64,000 nucleotides of DNA from Bacillota bacterium (GTDB taxonomy: Bacteria; Bacillota; Clostridia; Lachnospirales; Lachnospiraceae): contig JAEXAX010000034.1 of assembly GCA_023458035.1 (NCBI GenBank), positions 186,001 through 250,000 of the forward strand. Reading direction: 5' to 3'. Within the stretch, counting starts at the first letter, position 1. Each line of letters begins with the position of its first letter. Shown here one piece after another: positions 24,871 through 32,704 of the stretch. Below the pieces are notes generated by a model that was given only the letters and a program-made list of their open reading frames with translations, ran no database searches and was not told the origin of the DNA. Made by a program: the position numbers and the translations under genes.

Positions 24871-25776
24871 ATGGATTTAGAGAAGCTGGAAAGCTTTGTG
24901 ATGCTTGCACAGGTAAAAAATTTCACCGAGGCGGCAGAGAATTTATATATTTCACAACCGGCGCTCAGTAAAAGAATCAAGAACCTGGAGGATGAACTGA
25001 AGGTACCGCTGTTTAATCGAATAGGGAAAAGGACATTTTTGACATCAGAAGGAGAATATTTTTTAAAATATGCGAGAAGCGCCATAGCAAATCATAATTT
25101 ATTGCTGGAGCATATCAGTCAAATCCGAAATCTGGAAAAAGGGATTCTGAGATTTGGGGCCACAAATTTTATCGGCATCTATATCATGCCGCAGATCATA
25201 GCCGAGTTTACGAAACAGTATCCTCATATAGACATTAAAATGACGATCAATTCATCCAAAAATATCATCGCCATGCTGGAAAATAATGAGCTTGAATTTG
25301 TCTTTTTATCAAATTATGTTTTGGATGAAAACAGCGGTTTTATATCAAAAAAACTGACACAGGACAAACTACAGTTTGTGGTCTCAAAGGATCATGAGCT
25401 GGCGCAACAAAGCCTGTGTGATATAGACGAAATAAGAAAATACAAATACATCACCAAAGGAGTGAAATCATCTCAAACTGTATTTTTGAACGAAATCTTA
25501 AAGGCTCGGGGAATCGAATTTTCCAATCAGCTGATCATCAATAATCAAGAGGCGATCAAAGAGGCGGTTTGCAGAAGCATCGGCTTTTCCATCATATCGG
25601 AAAAAGCACTGACCAGAGAAATAGAATCCGGAGTATTGAAAACGCTGGCAGTAAAGGGGGTGGAGTTCGCCAGGAACATTCATTGTGTATTTATCAAAGA
25701 CAGCTTTTTGACACCGGCCGCCAGGCGCTTTCTGGAAATAGCCGAAGAGATATATGGCGAAGGGGCAGATATGTAG
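24871..25776 (+). CDS. LysR family transcriptional regulator
   Basis: 301 aa. N-terminal helix-turn-helix: ESFVMLAQVKNFTEAAENLYISQPALSKRIKNLEDELKVPLF, cut here for brevity as the usual LysR start. The rest is a type 2 periplasmic-binding fold (LRFGATNFIGIYIMPQII). The start is the ATG after GAGGAGG at 24871; upstream in-frame ATGs lie in the promoter. Divergent to the DASS transporter, so it likely controls the transporter and phosphomutase genes in response to their substrate. Base composition is AT-richer than the neighbouring backbone genes. Confidence 0.9.
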   Translation: MDLEKLESFVMLAQVKNFTEAAENLYISQPALSKRIKNLEDELKVPLFNRIGKRTFLTSEGEYFLKYARSAIANHNLLLEHISQIRNLEKGILRFGATNFIGIYIMPQIIAEFTKQYPHIDIKMTINSSKNIIAMLENNELEFVFLSNYVLDENSGFISKKLTQDKLQFVVSKDHELAQQSLCDIDEIRKYKYITKGVKSSQTVFLNEILKARGIEFSNQLIINNQEAIKEAVCRSIGFSIISEKALTREIESGVLKTLAVKGVEFARNIHCVFIKDSFLTPAARRFLEIAEEIYGEGADM

Positions 25777-25804
25777 ACGCTTATTACTGACCGGAAGCAA
25801 TATA

Positions 25805-25860
25805 AAGCACCCCCAAGGAGGTTCGGCATGAATGAAATCCGACCTGGAGGTGCTTTTTTG
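25805..25860. terminator. terminator after LysR gene
   Basis: AGCACC...GGTGCT stem with an imperfect inner GGTTCGG/CCGACC pairing, followed by TTTTTT. Confidence 0.65.
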
Positions 25861-25882
25861 GGCTAAACATGTGTGCGGGTTG

Positions 25883-26038
25883 CTATGAAATGAAAAGATA
25901 CGAAATACCCGTGAGAACAACTAGGCTGCAAAATAATAGTTTCCATAAAAATACGTTTTTCTTAAATATTTTATCACTGAATAGTAAAAAAAGCGCCGCT
26001 GTTAAAAAAATAATTAGTCTTAAGTAATTGAGAATCAT
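25883..26038 (-). CDS. small two-helix membrane protein (51 aa)
   Basis: 51 aa starting MILNYLRLIIFL, with GAGGTG 6 bases before the ATG. Two hydrophobic segments (about residues 3-20 and 30-49) are separated by a basic turn SDKIFKKNV. No family recognised. It lies downstream of three minus-strand membrane and zinc-ribbon genes, with a gap of about 145 bases. Confidence 0.5.
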   Translation of the reverse strand: MILNYLRLIIFLTAALFLLFSDKIFKKNVFLWKLLFCSLVVLTGISYLFIS

Positions 26039-26183
26039 ATCATTCACCTCGCTGCATTGTTTTATAGGCTCCGGTTGAGGTATTGATTGCTTGATATAGT
26101 GGTGATCACCGGAAGTCTTGTGTGTTTTGGCTATTTTTATTATACAATACCATGTTTGCGTGGTCAATATTACTATAAAAATA

Positions 26184-26738
26184 TTATATATTATTATGGT
26201 TGTTATGTCGTAAAAAAATTAGGATCACAGCTCCTGCAAGCGTAGCGGCAATACTGATATAGATAATCGGCGGTGCAAATCCCCAAACATAACGGTTGTT
26301 TGGGATAATACCGCGAAACGTAAATTCTGCTTTTAGAAGGATGAAGGTAGCCAAGGCCAACAGACCACTGACGATCGTTCCGATCGGCTTTTTTAACCAC
26401 GATAGCAATAAAGACAGTAGGCTAAAAAAGATAAATACCGTTATAATAACGAGGTAAGTGATGCTTTCAGCTTTTACTCTTTCTATTTTCATTGCTTTGG
26501 TGTATATTTTTCCAAGTTTGATTAGAGAAAGATTGATGGTTTCTTTGTTTGGCATATCCAATAACTTGTCGGAAACAGTATTCGGATTTGCTTCCAGATA
26601 TTCCCGGAACTCTGTTGAAGCCGTTGCCATTGGCATAAGAGCTGTCATTACCAGCATAATCGAGCCTAATAGCATGGCCCAAAACGGATACAGCAGCTTT
26701 TTTTCGGGCTTTTTCTTTATTTCGGTCGTATCGTTCAT
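26184..26738 (-). CDS. membrane protein of unknown function (184 aa)
   Basis: Lys-rich cytosolic start (MNDTTEIKKKPEKKLLYPF), then four hydrophobic helices: about residues 18-40, an extracytoplasmic loop of about 60 residues, then about 95-115, 120-140 and 155-178. GGAGG sits 8 bases before the ATG. I do not recognise the family. It lies 21 bases after the DUF6591 protein gene and is presumably co-expressed with it. Confidence 0.6.
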   Translation of the reverse strand: MNDTTEIKKKPEKKLLYPFWAMLLGSIMLVMTALMPMATASTEFREYLEANPNTVSDKLLDMPNKETINLSLIKLGKIYTKAMKIERVKAESITYLVIITVFIFFSLLSLLLSWLKKPIGTIVSGLLALATFILLKAEFTFRGIIPNNRYVWGFAPPIIYISIAATLAGAVILIFLRHNNHNNI

Positions 26739-26759
26739 GATCTAGTCCTCCATTTAATT

Positions 26760-27971
26760 TTATTTTTGTGCCACTTCCAGTAACTTTGCGGTTACTCTGG
26801 TTTGAACTTCCAGATAATATGCTGTTTCCGCTTCATTCAGATCATTGCTTTGCCATTTTTCAAACTTGGCAGCCCAATCAGCATATGTACTCATGAATTT
26901 TGTATAATCCGCCAATAAGGTTAGATCACCGGAATTGCCATCATACTTTTTCATAAAGGTGACATAGTCATCTATAAATGCTTCATAGCTGTCCATGGCT
27001 TCTTTAAAATCTTTTCGCAGTCCGTTGGTCGTTTCCTGCTTGGGTGTTTCTTGTTTGGCCGTTTCCTGTTTGGGTGTTTCGGTGGTTGATGAAGCACTCT
27101 TTTCGGCCGCAGCGGGGTTTTTAGGATCCGTATCTTCTTTTTTAGAAGCTTCTTTTGGAGATTCGATCGTTACAGACATGATGCGATTTCCTTCATAACG
27201 CAAGAAAATGTGATATTTTTCGGCATTATGGGCAGAGTAAGATGTTTCATGCTTTTCGTAATTTACTGTAAAACCATTGTCAGCGCAGGCAGAAACATAT
27301 TGCTGGTAATCTTCTTTGCTGGTTTCTCCGATATAGACAAAGAAACTGTTCTCATTTTCGTAAGTGAATTTTCCGATAGTGGACTTTGGAACCGGAAGCA
27401 TCTTCCCGACAGCACTGGCAGGCCAGGTGATACTTTCTAATTTTAAGGGAGCTTTCAGTTCAATGGAAAAATGATCGCTGTAATGAATCAGATGTAAAGA
27501 ATAACCATCGGTGTTATACGCTTTATAACTGAGGGAATCTTTTTTGGCATCAATGGTAAAGCCTTTGCCGGTACAGTCGGTCATATATTGATTGTACTGT
27601 ACATCGCTTATCTTGTTAACATCCATCCGGAGTTCTTCGTCAGAGTTGGTGTGAAGTTCGCAGTTTTTTGAAGGGGGCTCGGGAATGACATTCTTTAAGA
27701 TGACAGTCGGCCATACATTTGGTGGGCGGCGACCGACCACATAGCTGATACCGATGATAGCGATCACCAACAGTAGATAAAACCGCCAAGTCAAATAAAA
27801 TGGTTTAGGTGATTTTTTATGCTTTTTAGGAGAGGGCGGGATAAAGTTTGCTGACTGTTGCGGCGGGGCTTGTGGTATTGCCTTTGAGTGATTGCTTAGA
27901 TCGGCATTAGACCCGCAAACAGGACAGAAATTGCCTTCAAAACTGGTATTACATCTAGCGCATGTTTTCAT
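26760..27971 (-). CDS. zinc-ribbon membrane protein with DUF6591-like C-terminus
   Basis: 403 aa. Layout: N-terminal zinc ribbon (CARC...CPVCG, residues 4-19), a Pro/Lys linker, one membrane helix (about 62-80), an extracytoplasmic part with two similar approximately 80-residue units (SDVQYNQYMTDCTGKGFTID and SKEDYQQYVSACADNGFTV), and a Thr/Glu/Pro repeat (TPKQETAKQETPKQE). The C-terminal helical domain (RKDFKEAMDSYEAFIDDYV, YLEVQTRVTAKLLEV) resembles DUF6591, common in gut Firmicutes. Function unknown; a surface-tethered sensor or scaffold is one possibility. Confidence 0.7.
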   Translation of the reverse strand: MKTCARCNTSFEGNFCPVCGSNADLSNHSKAIPQAPPQQSANFIPPSPKKHKKSPKPFYLTWRFYLLLVIAIIGISYVVGRRPPNVWPTVILKNVIPEPPSKNCELHTNSDEELRMDVNKISDVQYNQYMTDCTGKGFTIDAKKDSLSYKAYNTDGYSLHLIHYSDHFSIELKAPLKLESITWPASAVGKMLPVPKSTIGKFTYENENSFFVYIGETSKEDYQQYVSACADNGFTVNYEKHETSYSAHNAEKYHIFLRYEGNRIMSVTIESPKEASKKEDTDPKNPAAAEKSASSTTETPKQETAKQETPKQETTNGLRKDFKEAMDSYEAFIDDYVTFMKKYDGNSGDLTLLADYTKFMSTYADWAAKFEKWQSNDLNEAETAYYLEVQTRVTAKLLEVAQK

Positions 27972-27995
27972 TACTATTTCTCCTCGTGTAAAATA

Positions 27996-28850
27996 TTAGT
28001 TCTTTAACCGTGATATACTTTTAAAATAATTGACAGCTACGATAATCAGTACAATTCCGCCGCATAAGCTCCCCAGGGAGCCGTTCCTGAGTAGAAAAGA
28101 CAATATGATCGTCAATAATCCGCCGGCAGCGGCAACAGCAAAATCGATGACGCGGGCATCTCGCTTGGCCAGACTGGCGGCCGAAGCGATCAACACACCA
28201 TAGGCTGTCAATTGTATCAAGGCAGAATTGCTGCCGGTAAGATCCATGAAAATTGCTACAAGCATTAAAAATATACCAACACAGGCTGCAAGGTTACGCA
28301 CCACAGTGCTGAGTGTAAATTTACTGATTCTGCGCCGGCGTTCGGCGGTGATCGTTGATAGACAGCGATCATAGATTTGTTGTATTTGGGCGAAATCTGC
28401 GTGGCCACGAAAGATGATCAGAGATTTTTGATACGCCTGTTCAAATTTGGCCAACCATGCTGAGGAGATATTTTGATTATCCTCGCCGAGAATATTCGAG
28501 GAAGCCAAAATCATAAATTCAATAATATCTTCCTTTGCATTTGGTATGGGGAAATTTCTAATCAGTTGTTCTTTTTGGTGTATCGTTTGCGTATGGTTGC
28601 TCTCATGAAAAAAAGCTTGAACGGAACCGGCTGCAGATTGATCGCGCAATTCGCAGCCGCAAGCGGGACAGTGTCCGATAAAGGAGTCAAGTGTTGTTCC
28701 GCAATGAGGACAACTATGTGAGTGACCGCCATAAAACTTTTTTTGATGATCCGGGGGAGCTTCGGGAGAGGGCCTGATTATTGTGCCGCAGTGCGTACAA
28801 AAATTTGCGTGGTTTGGGATTTCGGAACCGCAGTTTGTGCAAAGCAACAT
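27996..28850 (-). CDS. double zinc-ribbon membrane protein
   Basis: 284 aa. Two zinc ribbons at the N-terminus (CTNCG...CTHCG and CPHCG...CPACG), a helical cytosolic middle (IIEFMILASSNIL, WLAKFEQAYQKSLIIF), and four hydrophobic segments in the last 110 residues. GGAGG before the ATG. Family unknown to me. It is the first gene of a 28.85-26.2 kb minus-strand group that shares zinc-ribbon plus membrane architecture. Confidence 0.65.
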   Translation of the reverse strand: MLLCTNCGSEIPNHANFCTHCGTIIRPSPEAPPDHQKKFYGGHSHSCPHCGTTLDSFIGHCPACGCELRDQSAAGSVQAFFHESNHTQTIHQKEQLIRNFPIPNAKEDIIEFMILASSNILGEDNQNISSAWLAKFEQAYQKSLIIFRGHADFAQIQQIYDRCLSTITAERRRRISKFTLSTVVRNLAACVGIFLMLVAIFMDLTGSNSALIQLTAYGVLIASAASLAKRDARVIDFAVAAAGGLLTIILSFLLRNGSLGSLCGGIVLIIVAVNYFKSISRLKN

Positions 28851-29408
28851 TTTATTACCTCCGATTTGGAAGACCGAACGATTGTGGTTTTACAAGTTCA
28901 AAAAGACATCGGCGGTCATTCCGAAAATTATGTAAACATTATATATATATATATTGTCAAGAAAAATATACAAAAACACCGAAGAAGCTGTCTGGTGAAA
29001 ACAATTTATCCATGAACAGCACGCCTGACAATCTCACAGAAAATGATGATCTTTATATAATTAAAGAGGTAAAATTTTTCGTCATTGCCCTCAAATATTT
29101 TTTCAATACATTACCAACTTTATGTAAAATGTGTTATACTAAACTTAAGTATAGTAACAGATCCACAGCACCGGAAAAAGTATACCGGAGATGGTTTGAA
29201 ATTACCCGGAAGGACACCGGGAGAAAGGAAAAATCCAATCACCATCACCGATGATTGGACTATACGTGTATTATGAATTACTACAATCCGCAACGATATA
29301 AAAACGGTGATACGGCTAAGGTATTACAGCTGAAAGTAGTTGGTTGTAATACCTTAGCTAAAGCTGTCAATGAGAACCAATAAAAAACAATGTAAGGGAG
29401 GTTTTCAA
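28851..29408 (+). other. long AT-rich intergenic region with structured leader
   Basis: 558 bases between divergent genes. Contents seen: an (AT)7 run at 28941-28954; a probable plus-strand promoter with TATACT at 29135-29140 (TTACCA 18 bases upstream); then a leader with several small hairpins, CCCGG/CCGGG (29205-29221), TCCAATCA/TGATTGGA (29234-29259), and a strong 14-bp stem (29315-29358). No T run follows these stems. I could not match it to a known riboswitch. A 36-codon ORF at 29273 has no ribosome binding site. Confidence 0.5.
29315..29358. repeat. 14-bp inverted repeat in leader of secreted protein
   Basis: GCTAAGGTATTACA (29315-29328) and TGTAATACCTTAGC (29345-29358), with a 16-base loop, 50 bases before the ATG of the secreted protein. 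There is no T run, so it is more likely an RNA regulatory element or a protein-binding site than a terminator. Confidence 0.7.
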
Positions 29409-30128
29409 ATGAAGAAAATATCAAAACAATTAGCGGTTATGGCAATTATAGTGGGGATAATTGCAAGCACAGTTCCATCTTATGCAATGGAGTATTCAAG
29501 CAATAATACCGGTAATTTTCTTATTTCAAGTGAAAGTCATACAAACGGAGAAGGAATCGAAGTAAACTTTAAAGAATTCTCGTTTATAACCGGTGATTAT
29601 AAAGAAGATGATGTTTACACAATGAACCATGTTAGTTCTGCTGGTGAGATTGTCAAAATAGTGGATAAGGATACGGGAAGCATCCTTGAAACTATGACAG
29701 TAAAGAAAGCTGAATTTACAAACCACAGAAGCGCTGTATATCCTTATACATTTACAAGAACTAAGCATTTCGGAATTACAGATGTGTATATTGATATAGC
29801 AGTAGAATTATACAATCGTGGTTCCTTTAGACAAATAAATTCTATTCAGTATCATTATGTTGGAGTTTCAAGTAGAATAAGCCCAATGGCATTAGTAGAT
29901 AAAAGTTCATCTGTATGGAGCCCAGGTAATAAATTTCCAACAATAGAAGTTAATTATGGATATTCCGGCACATTAGAAACTACACTTGATATTGGAGTTA
30001 ATGGTTCTGTAAATGCAGGTCTCGAGGCAAAACTTTTAAATGCAGGTTTTAGTGTGGGAGGCTCTGGAGGAGGAAAAGTTTATTATAGACGACCAGTCTT
30101 AAGTAACGGAACAATACGGTTGTATTAG
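29409..30128 (+). CDS. secreted protein of unknown function (239 aa)
   Basis: Signal peptide MKKISKQLAVMAIIVGIIAS...PSYA, with cleavage near residue 26. GGGAGG lies 8 bases before the ATG at 29409; upstream in-frame starts lack one. The mature part is beta-rich, with no cysteines in the stretches I read. It ends with a Gly/Ser-rich amphipathic segment (GVNGSVNAGLEAKLLNAG, GGSGGGK, YYRRPVLSNGTIRLY). No family recognised. The codons are AT-rich compared with the backbone. A 51-aa membrane protein follows 8 bases later. A bacteriocin or surface protein is possible but not supported by any motif. Confidence 0.65.
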   Translation: MKKISKQLAVMAIIVGIIASTVPSYAMEYSSNNTGNFLISSESHTNGEGIEVNFKEFSFITGDYKEDDVYTMNHVSSAGEIVKIVDKDTGSILETMTVKKAEFTNHRSAVYPYTFTRTKHFGITDVYIDIAVELYNRGSFRQINSIQYHYVGVSSRISPMALVDKSSSVWSPGNKFPTIEVNYGYSGTLETTLDIGVNGSVNAGLEAKLLNAGFSVGGSGGGKVYYRRPVLSNGTIRLY

Positions 30129-30136
30129 GAGGCAAT

Positions 30137-30292
30137 ATGATGAGCAATAAAAATGATGGTTTTAAATTCAAGCAGTTTTTAATTGATAACTTTGGCGCCT
30201 TAATAATCTCTATTTCTATCTCTGCTTCTATTTTAACATTTACGTATTTTTTTTATAAGTGTATGATATATTTAGCACTGAGAGTAGGGTGA
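30137..30292 (+). CDS. small single-pass membrane protein (51 aa)
   Basis: Starts MMSNKNDGFKFKQF, with AGGAGG 4 bases before the first ATG (7 before the second). One hydrophobic segment (about residues 20-40, rich in Ile/Ser/Phe), then YKCMIYLALRVG. It lies 8 bases after the secreted protein, so it is co-translated and probably its partner (immunity, anchor or export helper). That role is inference from position only. Confidence 0.5.
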   Translation: MMSNKNDGFKFKQFLIDNFGALIISISISASILTFTYFFYKCMIYLALRVG

Positions 30293-30719
30293 CATGAAAG
30301 GCAATGTTCTTCCCCGGGCCTAGTCATCAAGACGAAAGCAAAGTATTTGAAGCTTCGGATTTTGATATTGACATGGAACAATCGTTGAAGCAAACTGCGT
30401 ATGACGATTGGTGAAGATTACACAACAGAGAAAAAGAACTTCGCCGGCTGTAAATTTATCAGGGTGAAGACAGGCAAACTCTATATAAGGGCGGCAAACC
30501 AAAAAAGAAGGGCATTATTGCTCTTCTTTTTTGGTTTGCTGTCATGTTCGTCTAATCGGTCTGCGCTGTGGGAGTTGTTTCGTACCGAACGCAAGCGCTT
30601 CAAAGCGCTTCAACCGCTAATTCTCTATAGCCTATTTCCCATTTTTTATGCTATACTACACTGATACCATTTCTTGTATCAAACGTCGCCGCGGCGCCCG
30701 GAAAAGGAGGATAAAAAGC
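30293..30719 (+). other. intergenic region with decayed coding traces
   Basis: 427 bases. A 36-codon ORF (30304-30414, ending TAYDDW) followed in another frame by GEDRQTLYKGG...KKKGIIALLFWFAVMF hints at a broken small tail-anchored membrane protein, but there is no intact gene. It holds a 17-bp perfect hairpin (30494-30539) and, near the end, an extended -10 TGCTATACT (about 30649) that probably drives the 72-aa/ABC operon. Confidence 0.4.
30494..30539. terminator. 17-bp perfect hairpin, probable bidirectional terminator
   Basis: GCAAACCAAAAAAGAAG pairs with CTTCTTTTTTGGTTTGC around a 12-base loop. The A6/T6 tracts lie inside the stem. It probably ends the secreted-protein transcript. Confidence 0.55.
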
Positions 30720-30938
30720 ATGATTACTTTTGAACATATCATTCAGTTAAATAAGCAGTTAGAGGAGCAGGGCAGTAAGCTGCATCTGCGTGATACCTGC
30801 AGCGGCCAGAGTCTGTGGCTGGAAAGCGGGAATGCACTGCGGGATTGGCGGTTGATCCGAGATTATTTCGGAGCGCAGCAGATCTTTTTGCGCCATTCGG
30901 ATGACTACCTGACGTTCTGGGAGGAGGGAGGATATTGA
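30720..30938 (+). CDS. conserved small protein ahead of ABC exporter (72 aa)
   Basis: 72 aa starting MITFEHIIQLNKQLEEQG, with AAGGAGG 8 bases upstream. Hydrophilic, with RDTCSGQSLW, DWRLIRDYFG and HSDDYLTFWEEGGY; no membrane segment. Its TGA overlaps the TTG start of the first ABC subunit, so the two are translationally coupled. I cannot assign a function. A soluble accessory factor of the exporter operon is the simplest reading. Confidence 0.65.
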   Translation: MITFEHIIQLNKQLEEQGSKLHLRDTCSGQSLWLESGNALRDWRLIRDYFGAQQIFLRHSDDYLTFWEEGGY

Positions 30939-32704
30939 AATCATTTTTTGAGCAAGTGATATTTGTAGTGCGAAAGAATTTACGGCTATATGCGTTATGG
31001 ATCTGTCTGGCAGTGACCGGCTATGGGCTGATGCTGGTCATACCCTATATGGTGAAGCTGACTACCAATGCGGTGTCAAGCGGCACCCTGACCGAATCGC
31101 AGTTCGGTTTATTTATGATATTGACGGTGGGAGCGGTGGTTTTGTCCTATTTGGCCGAGGTCGGCTGGGTCTGGGCGCTGTTTAAGGCTGGTAACAGTCT
31201 CGGGCGGTTCCTGCGTATTGAGATGATGCAGACGTATCTGCGTCAGCCGCCGGAGTATTTTCGTACCTTTTCACCGGGCAGCTTGCTGGCTCGTATCACA
31301 GATGATATTGAGATGCTGACAACCTTTGCCGGTTATGGCATGATGACCATTTTTGACTCAACCATTTATCCGTTTTCCCTGCTGGTTGTTATGGCAGCGG
31401 TCATTTCGTGGAAGCTGACCTTGGTGACGGTGATTCCGCTGATCGTGCTGCTGTTATTGTCGAAGCGTATCGGGGCGCGTATCTTTATGACCGCCGAGCG
31501 GATGCAGCAGGCTTATGACGGGCTCAATGATTTTGTGCTGGAAAATGTGGCAGCGGTGCGTACCATCCGCGGCTATCGGCGCCGGGCATCCAGACGACAG
31601 CTGTTTCGTGAGCGTTCGCGTGATTATGTGAAGCGCTATTCGCAATTTGTTTATTTTGAAGAGGCGTTCAATGCCATCGGTCATTTCGTTCGTGGCTTGA
31701 GCTACACCATTGCCCTGCTGGCCGGCGGCTTTATGATCAGTCGCGGCGAGCTCAGCGTCGGCGATTTGATTTCCTTTATGATTTACCTGAATATGCTGAT
31801 CTGGCCGATTATGGCTTTTGGCGATCTGATGACCATTGCCAATCGGGCCGCTGCCAGTCGGAAGCGTATTGAAGAGGTGCTGGAGGAACAGGATTTCGGT
31901 CTGCAGCAGGCAGCGGCAGAAACTGCTTCGGTGCTGCCGCTGCCGGTACAAAGCTGGGAGATGAAGAATTTCTCATTCCGCTATCCGGGCGAGGAGGCAG
32001 ACGTATTGTCGGATATCTCCTTGTCCGTCAAACAAGGTGAGATGGTGGCCGTGGTCGGAAAGACCGGCAGCGGCAAAAGTACCCTGCTGCGGCAGTGGCT
32101 TCGATTTTATCCCTTCGCGGAAAATACGCTGCTGCTTGACGGCAAGGGTATCGAGCAATATGACATGGCAGAGGTGCGCAGCCGCATCGGTTATGTGCCG
32201 CAGGAGCATATCTTATTATCCAAGAGCATTCGTGAGAACATTGAGCTTGGCTGCAAGCCGGGCGGTGAGCTGACGGTAGAAGAGGCGGCGGCTCTGGCGG
32301 ATTTGGCAAAGGATCTGTCGGCCTTTGCGGATGGATATGAAACCATTGTCGGAGAGCGCGGTGTGATGTTGTCCGGTGGGCAAAAGCAGAGGTTGTCGAT
32401 TGCCCGGGCCCTCATCGGTCAGCCGGAATTTTTGATTCTGGACGATGCGCTGTCGGCCATGGACACGAAAACGGCCGATACTATCGTCAAAGCATTGCGG
32501 AACCGACCGCAGCGCCAGACCATGCTGGTATCGACACATCGCCTGGCCGGTGTGCGGGATGCCGATCGCATCATCGTACTGGACGGCGGACGAATCAAGG
32601 AGAGCGGTACACATGAGGAGCTGATGCGGGCAGATGGCTGGTATGCGGCGCAATTTCGTTATCAGCAGATGGAAGGAGGCGATGCGGACGATGAAGCGAT
32701 CTAA
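30935..32704 (+). CDS. ABC exporter subunit with non-canonical ATP site (YheI-like)
   Basis: 589 aa, type IV exporter: six N-terminal helices (ABC_membrane, about residues 15-310) and an ATPase domain. Walker A GKTGSGKST, Q-loop GYVPQEH, signature LSGGQKQRLSIARAL, Walker B FLILDDALSAMD. The catalytic Glu after Walker B is replaced by Asp (about residue 504), the mark of the degenerate site in heterodimeric exporters such as YheI/TM287. It starts at TTG (30935), overlapping the upstream stop, after GGAGGGAGG. It works with the next gene. Confidence 0.9.
   Translation: MKSFFEQVIFVVRKNLRLYALWICLAVTGYGLMLVIPYMVKLTTNAVSSGTLTESQFGLFMILTVGAVVLSYLAEVGWVWALFKAGNSLGRFLRIEMMQTYLRQPPEYFRTFSPGSLLARITDDIEMLTTFAGYGMMTIFDSTIYPFSLLVVMAAVISWKLTLVTVIPLIVLLLLSKRIGARIFMTAERMQQAYDGLNDFVLENVAAVRTIRGYRRRASRRQLFRERSRDYVKRYSQFVYFEEAFNAIGHFVRGLSYTIALLAGGFMISRGELSVGDLISFMIYLNMLIWPIMAFGDLMTIANRAAASRKRIEEVLEEQDFGLQQAAAETASVLPLPVQSWEMKNFSFRYPGEEADVLSDISLSVKQGEMVAVVGKTGSGKSTLLRQWLRFYPFAENTLLLDGKGIEQYDMAEVRSRIGYVPQEHILLSKSIRENIELGCKPGGELTVEEAAALADLAKDLSAFADGYETIVGERGVMLSGGQKQRLSIARALIGQPEFLILDDALSAMDTKTADTIVKALRNRPQRQTMLVSTHRLAGVRDADRIIVLDGGRIKESGTHEELMRADGWYAAQFRYQQMEGGDADDEAI

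Noticed and set aside
28941..28954. (AT)7 run next to TTGACA as a promoter for the minus-strand zinc-ribbon gene
   Set aside because: No -10 element lies at a workable distance from the TTGACA on that strand.
29273..29383. 36-codon ORF in the leader of the secreted protein, a possible leader peptide
   Set aside because: There is no ribosome binding site, the ORF spans the inverted repeat, and it lacks the runs of one amino acid typical of attenuator peptides. Kept only as part of the leader description.
30401..30664. 87-codon open frame before the ABC operon
   Set aside because: It crosses the 17-bp hairpin and the probable promoter, lacks a start signal, and reads as low-quality protein sequence.
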